Origin: G963663495 sp963663495
GTDB taxonomy: Bacteria > Bacteroidota > Rhodothermia > Rhodothermales > Bin80
DNA length: 64,000 nucleotides
Reading direction: 5' to 3'
NCBI GenBank assembly: GCA_963663495.1
Contig: OY760427.1
Location: forward strand, 4,774,001 to 4,838,000
Part shown: piece after piece, positions 57,691-64,000 of the stretch
How positions within the stretch are numbered: the stretch's first letter is position 1
Layout: every line of letters begins with the position of its first letter
Made by a program: the position numbers and the translations under genes
The notes under the pieces: generated by a model
Database searches by the model: none
What the model was told of the DNA's origin: nothing
The model's input: the letters and a program-made list of their open reading frames with translations, nothing else

Positions 57691-59133
57691 CTACGAGCTA
57701 TCGTGGAATTGTGCGTATCCTACCTCAAATCCCAGCGTAGTCAAGTGTAACCTTTCCAGACCGCGCCACATGATCTGGTATCCCGCCGGCCCGTCCCGGC
57801 TTCGGTTCTGATAGCCACCAAGTACCGATACCGCCAGCATTGCTTCTCCTAGCGTCTTCGGTTCGGGCAGCCGTACCTTTTTTGCGTATCCCGTCAGAAA
57901 CCGCAGTTCCATATCCGTGAAAAACACATCCGCGTCCAGCTCCGGCACTTCCCGACCCAGAAGAACCAGGGTCATGACGCGCCATGCAATCACGCAATAG
58001 ATCGTTACTGCACATTCCAGACGCATTGATGTACGCAGCCCCAATTGCTCCACCTTACACCCGCTCTTGAGTATGCGGAAGAAATCTTCCACCCGCCACC
58101 GCTTGATATATATTCCCAACACGTGCTTGGCATCCACTACACTCTCTACCGGCATGCTGGTCAGCAGCATCCATTCTACCGGTGACTCATCCTCTGGAGC
58201 CGCCGCCTCGCGCACATGCACACCGTATACCACTACCGGCTCCGCCTTTCCCTTCGGATCCGGCAACCGCAACCTCTTATAGCGCACCTCTGCATTCGCA
58301 ATACGGTGGCTGCGGCCCTTCCGTGTCTGCTTGCCTGACGACTTCTCGCGTGCCGTCACACGCTGTATATCTATCTGCACCCCTCCCGCAGACCTACCAC
58401 TGCGCATGGTTACAAACATCTTGTCGCCATCCAACAGCTTCCGATCACGCTGCGCTCGTACCAGTACATCCACTCTGTCCTGCTTACGCTGCGCATCATA
58501 CAACGCAAAACTGTCCGCCTCACGGTCCGCTACACACAGCACCCGAATCTTGCGTGACAGCTCCTTCGACGCCTCGCATATATCCTCGAACCCATCCATC
58601 CACTGCTGCGTCCGCGGTCGATGGGTTCCCCCCTCCCGATCCCTATAGCTGCATCGCAACACCCCCAACGGCAACCCATCCTCCGTCACTGCCAGCGTCG
58701 CATGTAGCGGCATTCCCCGCGTCTTCGCAGATGTCTGATTCTGTCCTATTACCTGCAAATCCGTACCCGCCGGCCGCGTACTGTACCGCAACTTCGTCGT
58801 ATCCTGGATACATAACACCACCTCCTGACTGCGCATTCGCTCTATCGTACGCGCGCGATGCGGCGCCAATATGTTCGCCGGCGTTACCGTCTCGTCCCTC
58901 TTGCTCTCCAATAACCGGTAATGCCCCTTTACCGCGGCTCGGTCCGCACCCGTATTCGCCGTTATGCTGTGGCCCATCACATCACTCAGCAATGAGGCGC
59001 TTTTTACCAATCGCGTAGACAGCCGGCTGTCCCCCAATGGGGCTGCACCAAACTCCGCCTCGGCCCACTGTGCACTGTCTATACCCTCGTGCGGCTCCCT
59101 CATAGGACGCAGCTCAACCTCCGGTACCGCCAA
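57691..59133 (-). CDS. IS4-family transposase, second copy lacking the DruA domain
   Basis: The 480-residue protein is colinear with residues about 290 to the end of the fusion at 38.4-40.5 kb: EPHEGIDSAQWAEAEFGAAP, LCIQDTTKLRY, VLCVADREADSF, and YREK Y-IK-R-WRV-E-DFFRIL-K. It keeps the C-terminal tail (GYAKKVRLPEPKTLGEAMLA) that is cut by a stop in the other copy. Upstream, only the last DruA codons (YAYELDKYW) survive, in another frame, so it is a 5'-truncated fusion gene. A TTG at 59133 is the nominal start. The catalytic core is complete. Confidence 0.85.
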   Translation of the reverse strand: MAVPEVELRPMREPHEGIDSAQWAEAEFGAAPLGDSRLSTRLVKSASLLSDVMGHSITANTGADRAAVKGHYRLLESKRDETVTPANILAPHRARTIERMRSQEVVLCIQDTTKLRYSTRPAGTDLQVIGQNQTSAKTRGMPLHATLAVTEDGLPLGVLRCSYRDREGGTHRPRTQQWMDGFEDICEASKELSRKIRVLCVADREADSFALYDAQRKQDRVDVLVRAQRDRKLLDGDKMFVTMRSGRSAGGVQIDIQRVTAREKSSGKQTRKGRSHRIANAEVRYKRLRLPDPKGKAEPVVVYGVHVREAAAPEDESPVEWMLLTSMPVESVVDAKHVLGIYIKRWRVEDFFRILKSGCKVEQLGLRTSMRLECAVTIYCVIAWRVMTLVLLGREVPELDADVFFTDMELRFLTGYAKKVRLPEPKTLGEAMLAVSVLGGYQNRSRDGPAGYQIMWRGLERLHLTTLGFEVGYAQFHDSS

Positions 59134-59222
59134 TACTTGTCCAACTCGTATGCATACACTGAGCGTCCGGGCAGGTGTCTCCGCAACGGCGCGGGCGTGC
59201 CCTGGTCGAACAGCAGTTTCAA
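59100..59222 (-). pseudogene. PIN-like (DUF5615-type) toxin cut by the IS4 copy
   Basis: The frame starts LKLLFDQGTPAPLRRHLPGRS, the usual start of DUF5615 PIN-like toxins (KLLFDQ-PxxLRxxLPxH). It then passes at about 59160 into IS-derived VYAYELDKYW and ends. The toxin start (TTG 59222) overlaps the DUF433 stop. Only about 20 of some 100 residues remain, including the first acidic residue; it cannot be active. Confidence 0.75.
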
Positions 59223-59446
59223 CGCACCAGCGCCGTTCGCAACGTATTCGCCTCGTGTTCGAGCACCGCTCTCACCTGCCGTTCCTCGACCCCCGGAAAC
59301 CACTCGACGAAATCTTCGACGGTGGCACCGCTGGCAAGGTTCTCGTAGAGCGCGAACAACGGGATCCGCGTGCCCGAAAAGACCCAGGCTCCGCTCACCT
59401 TGCCTGGGGTCCGCTCGACGGCCGGGCAATCGTTCCAGTTCGTCAT
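59219..59446 (-). CDS. DUF433-family antitoxin
   Basis: The 75-residue protein has the DUF433 pattern: NDCPAVERTPGKVSGAWVFS, GTRIPLFALYENLASGATVE, DFVEWFPGVEERQVRAVLEH. These helix-turn-helix proteins pair with PIN-like DUF5615 toxins. It overlaps the toxin start by 4 nt, and the toxin is destroyed, so this antitoxin is now an orphan. Intact. Confidence 0.88.
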   Translation of the reverse strand: MTNWNDCPAVERTPGKVSGAWVFSGTRIPLFALYENLASGATVEDFVEWFPGVEERQVRAVLEHEANTLRTALVR

Positions 59447-59514
59447 AGTATGGCCTCGTTCATCATGTCCTGTGTGGTTGAATGTGGGTTCGATTCGGTG
59501 GTGATGGGGTCGGC

Positions 59515-60170
59515 TCAGTCGCCGTCGCCAGCGTGGGGGTCCGTCCCCGGTAGCCTCGCCGCCGCTTCGCGCATGTCGAGCTTGCCGGTCACGACATCGG
59601 CGATCAGCCGGGTGCGGTACTCTTCAATCAGCCTAATCTGTGTGACGGCTTGTCGAGCGGCCCGGTCGATCTTGGCCAATCCCTCATCCAGCCCCGCCGC
59701 GATGAAGGCTTGCTCTTCTGCCGGAGCTACCGGTACCGCTATCGCCCCAAGCGCCGGTTTCGTGATGTGCACGAGGCCGATGATGCCATGCGCGTTATCC
59801 TCGACCTTTTTCGTAACCGCTCGGAGAAGGTGGAAGAAATACCCTCGGCAAAGAGCGTATTCGGTCAGCTTGAAGATGTGTTGATTCAGCCAGCCATCGA
59901 AGTCGCGGTCCCATCGAAACGAACCAAAAGAGGTTCCGCGATTGCCCGACCATGCGAACACGATGTCTCCAGTCTGAATCAGTAGCTCATCGGGCAAATC
60001 CGTTCGGTCGATATAGTTGAACGCGTCGCCACCGTTGAGGTTCTCGATGCGAATGAGTGGCGTTCCTTCGTCTCGCCACTCCGACGGCTTGAACGCAAAT
60101 CCGTTTACGAACCGTGTAAGGTACTTGAGTCTCTTGACCTCCTAATGCTCCGGCACCTTCCCCAGTCACT
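59515..60170 (-). pseudogene. hsdS: Second HsdS specificity subunit, 3' exon (second half), with two stops at its start
   Basis: In frame with the 5' exon this segment reads E, TGA, LGKVPEH, TAG, EVKRLKYLTRFVNGFAFKPS. It continues through GTPLIRIENLNGGDAFNYID and FAWSGNRGTSFGSFRWDRDF to PVAPAEEQAFIAAGLDEGLA and TRLIADVVTGKLDMREAA. It is the second target-recognition domain and conserved helix of an HsdS. The first half has Trp at both stop positions (EWLGKVPAHWKV), so TGG became TGA (60168-60166) and TAG (60144-60142). An ATG at 59997 opens only the downstream part. Confidence 0.85.
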
Positions 60171-60876
60171 CTCGCGGTAGCCCCCGGGTTTCCCCGGAGG
60201 CCCCGCACAGATCCGGACGTGCGCGCTAACGCATCCGGCTCTTCCCTTGGGTCGCGCCACCGCGCATGACGTTAACAGACCAGCGAACCGGTCCGTTGCC
60301 GTAACCGCACCTTCCCCTAGCACACGAACCTGGCTCTGTGTCCAGTGCGTGCCATGTTGCATACGAACCTGGTTCTGCGTCCAGTGCATGCCGGGAACTA
60401 CGGTTTCCCCTCGGGTGCGACGCTTCGCTCCACCAACTCCGCCACATGGTCTTCCATGCTTTGTTCGCCAGCTTCATCACTACTATCATCGCATCGGACT
60501 TCTCTTCAACGTACATCCTCCGATCAGCATTTCGCCTACGCTTCGGCGGCCCCGCCCTTGGCGCTGGGCGTTGAAAAGATCTCCCAGGTCCCGGCAGGAT
60601 ATGTACATACGTCCATGGGGTCTTAGACACCGCGGGCCTGTCCGCCCTCTCACCATAACGATGACGAACATATTGCCTTCGACCGCACCGATAATCTCGG
60701 CGACCCGAACGACACATCTTTCGTTGCTCAATATCCCTGGCCATATGCGCCGCTACCGACACTTCACGTCCACCCTCACGAGTGACCGCGCACGGCTCGC
60801 GGAAATATGTGCTTGGTTCTTGCTTCATATTACGGGACTTCCACCCGCTATATCCTTGCCAGTTAGCCTGGCGTAC
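60171..60876 (-). ncRNA. 706-bp ORF-less group II intron in hsdS
   Basis: 5' end GTACGCC at 60876, 3' end CTACCGCGAG at 60171, domain V at 60208-60241. Its length equals that of the nested intron at 36125-36830 and the sequence is nearly identical; I noted only two base changes in the parts compared (about 60292 and 60319). Excision joins hsdS in frame (GTCG / AGTG). It keeps the RT-start relic but no RT body, so splicing help or mobility would have to come in trans, for example from the RT at 34.4-35.9 kb. Confidence 0.87.
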
Positions 60877-61591
60877 CGACGCCGGAGTCCTTGTAGGCCG
60901 GATAGGGCTGGCCGGTACGGACATCGATCCGGCCCGTGACGGCCTCGTGGATGGTAGCCTGCCTCTCCTCCTCCAAGAGCTCGATCAGTCGCTTCTTCGC
61001 CCGGATATAGCGCCGGGTCCGACGGTCGGCGGCTTCAAGGACACGGGCGATGGCGGCTTGCTCGGAGAGCGGGGGAAGGGGGACAGCCAAGTACTTGAGG
61101 TCGCTGGCATAGATGTGCATCACGGTAATGCCTCTTCCCATACGAGTCTTCTGGGAAGCTGCTTGCCGATAATCAGTACTCCATCCGAAGAACTCGGCGT
61201 CAATGTCGATGTTCGGTCGAAAGACGATCACGCCGGCTCCGCAAACTACCGATCCTTTGATGAGATTGACGGGCGATTTTCCGATTTCATCCAGGGTATC
61301 TCCCGACCCGGTGAACAGAACGTCACCGTAGCGAACGGGCGTGTATGCCCCTGCGCGGTGAGGAGCGACGCAAGTCTTGCTCTCAGTGATATGGAACTGG
61401 TGTCTCGTGTAGAGGTCACCGTACCGGACGCACGGCACGCCCTCTTCGGTCTCGTCGGCCTTGGTTCCTCCGTTCCCTTTGAAAAACCATCCCAACGTTC
61501 CCAGTGATCGCACCTTCCAATGCGCCGGAACCTTGCCCAGCCACTCGACGCCGGAGTCCTTGTAGGCCGGGGAGGCCTGCATCGTGGTCAC
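60877..61591 (-). CDS. hsdS: Second HsdS specificity subunit, 5' exon (first half)
   Basis: From GTG 61591 (TTMQASPAYKDSGVEWLGKV) it covers the first recognition domain: VPCVRYGDLYTRHQFHITES, VRYGDVLFTGSGDTLDEIGK, VMHIYASDLKYLAVPLPPLS. The conserved helix EQAAIARVLEAADRRTRRYI and linker GRIDVRTGQPYPAYKDSGV follow. The linker repeats the N-terminal words, as usual between HsdS halves. The intron interrupts exactly in this repeat. Even after splicing, translation would end at the TGA one codon into the next exon, giving a half-size HsdS of about 239 residues. Confidence 0.85.
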
Positions 61592-61609
61592 GCTCGGCTG
61601 GATCCTGCC

Positions 61610-61846
61610 TCAAGATCGGAGGCCTGCGCTACGTCCACCGGTGGCTTGAGCCGAGGTTCTGCTGCCCGTTGGTGCCTCACGTCGATCGAACAGTTCCGCC
61701 AAGAACGGATCTGCCGGCCGCCGGTCCTCGAACCACCGCCCGAGTTCTTCTTGGGACATGTCTCGGATCTCGGCGCTGATGCGGTCGCGGGTCTTGCGTG
61801 CCCATCTCACGCAGTCGAATGTCTTCTCTACTGCCTCAGTCTTCAT
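61610..61846 (-). CDS. Small conserved-type protein upstream of hsdS
   Basis: The 78-residue frame starts MKTEAVEKTFDCVRWARKTR, then DRISAEIRDMSQEELGRWFE. This resembles short proteins (FDCVxMKRxxxExIxxE) that I recall near toxin or restriction genes, function unknown. The last 25 residues lose that character (SRTSAQATGGRSAGLRS), so the C-terminus may be replaced. It ends 18 nt before the hsdS start, suggesting one transcript. Confidence 0.5.
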   Translation of the reverse strand: MKTEAVEKTFDCVRWARKTRDRISAEIRDMSQEELGRWFEDRRPADPFLAELFDRREAPTGSRTSAQATGGRSAGLRS

Positions 61847-62050
61847 TCTTTAGCTCCTTCGGGCTCCGAATCGCTACCGGAAGACACCCCAGACGAAGCC
61901 CCAGCGGTTGGAGGGGATCGCGAATCCGCGGCGAGCTTGGTCTCGGTCGTTGCTGGCGCGTCTTGAACCACCGAAACTGGGTATGATTCTTCAAGGCTTC
62001 CCGCAATGCACCGGCCATCCCAGCCGGTGCCCGGCACCCCAAGGGTGATC

Positions 62051-64000
62051 ATGGCGCAACGAAAAGGCGAGGCGGGGCGGACCATCGCCACGTACGAGCA
62101 TCCCGACAAGGAGCGGGTGAACAACCCGCCCGTGGGCTTGGCCACGCCGCAGACCGACCGGGACGCGGGCGGCAAGTCCTAGGCCCATGATCCGCATCTC
62201 GATCCTCACCTTTCGTGGTCCGGAAAGGCCGAGCATACGTCGTTCGAGGTGCCGACGGTGTCGCTGCATGTCCATGAGCGGATCGACACCCACACGATCA
62301 TCGAAGCGGTACGGAAGAAGCGGGACACGGCGGAGCAGGGATCGCTATTCTCGACGCCGGAGGAAAACCCGCCGCTCCGCCAAGCCATCGAATTCTACCG
62401 TCACAACTGGATCAACGGACTGATCGCAGGCGATAGCCTTCTCGTCATGAGCAGCCTAATCGAGAAGGAGGGTCTCGCCGGGCAGGTCCAGATGATCTAC
62501 CTCGCCCCGCCCTCCGGTATCCGCTACGGCTCGAACTTCCAGCCGTTCGTGAACCGCCGCGCCGTAAAGGACGGTCGGGACGAGGATCTGACCCAAGAGC
62601 CAGAGATGATCCGCGCCTTCCGGGGCACATGGAAACTCGGCATTCACTCCTATCTCTCATACTTGCGGGATCGTCTGTTCCTAGCCCGCGAACTCCTACA
62701 TGAGAGCGGAAGCTGCTTCGTGCAGATCGGAGATGAGAACCTCCACCATGTCCACGAACTGCTGGATGAGATCTTCGGGGGCGAGAACTTTTTCGCATTG
62801 ATCACGTCCAAAAAACGCTCCCGCTCGGATTTTACGGGCCTTGCTGGCATCTCTGATTACCTGTTGTGCTACGCCAAGGACAAGAAGCGTGTCAAATTCA
62901 ATAAGTTGTTTCGCCCCAAGCCCATAGGCTACAACACGGGATACCTCTGGATCGAGCTTCCTGACGGCAGCCGTCGACGCATGACGCCAGAAGAGAGAAG
63001 GAACGCGAACCTTCTTCCGCAGAAGGCCCGACAGTTCTTCACTAGTTCGCTGTCGTCAGTCGGCTATACGCCGACTTGCATGTACGACTTCGAGTTCCAA
63101 GGGAGAGAATTCAAGTGCGGGAGCAAGAGTTGGCGCACCCACCGTCAGGGCATGGAGCAGTTGATTCGAGCGGATCGCATCATGGCACCGGGCCGGTTGC
63201 CTACCTTCGTGCAGTTTCACGACGATTTCCCAGTCCAGCCTATTCACAATCTCTGGGACGACACGCATGGTGCCACAGAACTCCGGTATGCGGTCCAGAT
63301 GTCGGTTAAGGTGATCCAGAGGTGTCTACTCATGGCCACCGACCCGGGCGATTTGGTCTTCGATCCAACCAGTGGCTCAGGCACCACGGCCTACGTCGCC
63401 GAGCAGTGGGGGCGCCGCTGGATCACCTGCGATACATCGCGTGTGGCAGTTACGCTCGCCAAGCAGCGCCTGATGGCGGCGAACTTCGACTACTACGAGC
63501 TTGCCCGAGAGGATGAAGGAGTTGGTAGCGGTTTCCGGTACGAGACCGTACCGCATGTCACGCTCGGTTCCATCGCCAACAATCCCGACATAGGGGCGGG
63601 GATGACACGGGAGAAGATTAACCGCGCCATCGCGTGCCACGCGCCCCAAGAAATCCTTTACGACCAGCCCCAACTCGATCGGTCCAAGGCCCGCGTCACC
63701 GGCCCCTTTACCGTGGAAGCGGTCCCCGCACCCACCGTGCTCCCCCTCGACGAAGTGGCTGAGCAGGAGGGGTTACCGGCGGACGACTCGGTGGCCCGGA
63801 CGGGGCCGACAATTCGGCAAGGCGACTGGCGCGACGAGCTTCTGAAGACCGGCATTCGGTGCAAGAGCGGCCAGCGCATTGCGTTCGTGCAACTGGAGCC
63901 GCTGCCCGGCCAGAGAATCCTTCACGCTGAGGGTGAGACTAGACCCGACGAAGCAGGCTCGCCGAGTGCGCAAGATGCCGCGCTTGGCGCGCGAGCAGTG
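62051..64000 (+). pseudogene. DNA adenine methyltransferase (type III Mod-like), inactivated; runs off the right edge
   Basis: ATG 62051 opens MAQRKGEAGRTIATYEHPDK, ERVNNPPVGLATPQTDRDAG, then TAG at 62180-62182. After it the same frame continues AHDPHLDPHLSWSGKAEHTS, SLHVHERIDTHTIIEAVRKK, GLIAGDSLLVMSSLIEKEGL, QMIYLAPPSGIRYGSNFQ. The position of catalytic motif IV, DPPY in this family, reads APPS. Motif I is intact (DPTSGSGTTAYVAEQWGRRW). I recall YxYDPHLDP in relatives, so TAG probably replaced Tyr. The frame stays open to the edge. Stop plus loss of both catalytic side chains means no methylation activity is expected. Confidence 0.8.

Noticed and set aside
58182..59018. 278-codon plus-strand frame opposite the second IS4 transposase
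   Set aside because: Pro/Ser/His-rich antisense text of a well-supported transposase.
61843..62175. 110-codon minus frame overlapping the methyltransferase start and ending in ATGA with the small gene
   Set aside because: The overlap is suggestive, but the text has no motif and lies antisense to the conserved methyltransferase N-terminus.

Overview
The window looks like a chromosomal segment of a marine Rhodothermota/Bacteroidota-type bacterium. The taxon is inferred from protein character (a SusC/RagA-type TonB receptor, a Calx-beta surface protein, an alginate-lyase/TRAP gene set). No rRNA, tRNA or CRISPR was recognised. The accessory part is strongly affected by mobile elements, and many genes there are broken.

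Layout. (1) 1-3.9 kb: 5' part of a large secreted Calx-beta repeat protein (minus strand), then about 1.2 kb without a recognisable gene. (2) 5.1-6.3 kb: a lone tnpB. (3) 6.4-17.5 kb: a minus-strand carbohydrate cluster: SusC-like receptor, sulfatase, PL17-type alginate lyase, SDR reductase, TRAP transporter DctP-DctQ-DctM and a GntR/FCD regulator. It reads as uptake and breakdown of alginate-type uronate oligosaccharides. (4) 17.9-31.2 kb: a conjugative type IV secretion set in Ti/ICE trb order (traF, trbB, C, D, E, J, L, F, G, I, virD4), all on the minus strand. virD4 is split by an IS1634-family element; no relaxase is visible. (5) 31.3-41.8 kb: a decayed SRAP (YedK) gene and a sodium/solute symporter gene split into three pieces by two insertions 123 bp apart. 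One is an IS66 element with perfect 8-bp target duplications. Its tnpC carries an RT-encoding group II intron, which itself carries a 706-bp ORF-less group II intron. The other encodes a DruA(DUF4338)-IS4 transposase fusion between 179-bp inverted repeats. (6) 42.6-51.9 kb: an apparently intact type I restriction-modification operon (hsdM, hsdS, DUF4062/HATPase regulator, hsdR, zinc metallopeptidase). (7) 52.5-57.1 kb: a HigA remnant, a remnant of a large defence protein, and a nuclease-helicase pair of Hachiman (HamAB) type. (8) 57.7-59.4 kb: a second, truncated IS4 copy that has cut a DUF433/PIN-like toxin-antitoxin pair. (9) 59.5-64 kb: a second, decayed modification locus: hsdS split by another copy of the 706-bp intron, with two stops just after the splice site, and a methyltransferase whose catalytic DPPY has become APPS.

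The most unusual signal is the pair of near-identical 706-bp RT-deleted group II introns. They sit in two unrelated targets, one inside a larger intron of the same family (a twintron). This suggests a non-autonomous intron moved in trans, nested four deep at one locus.
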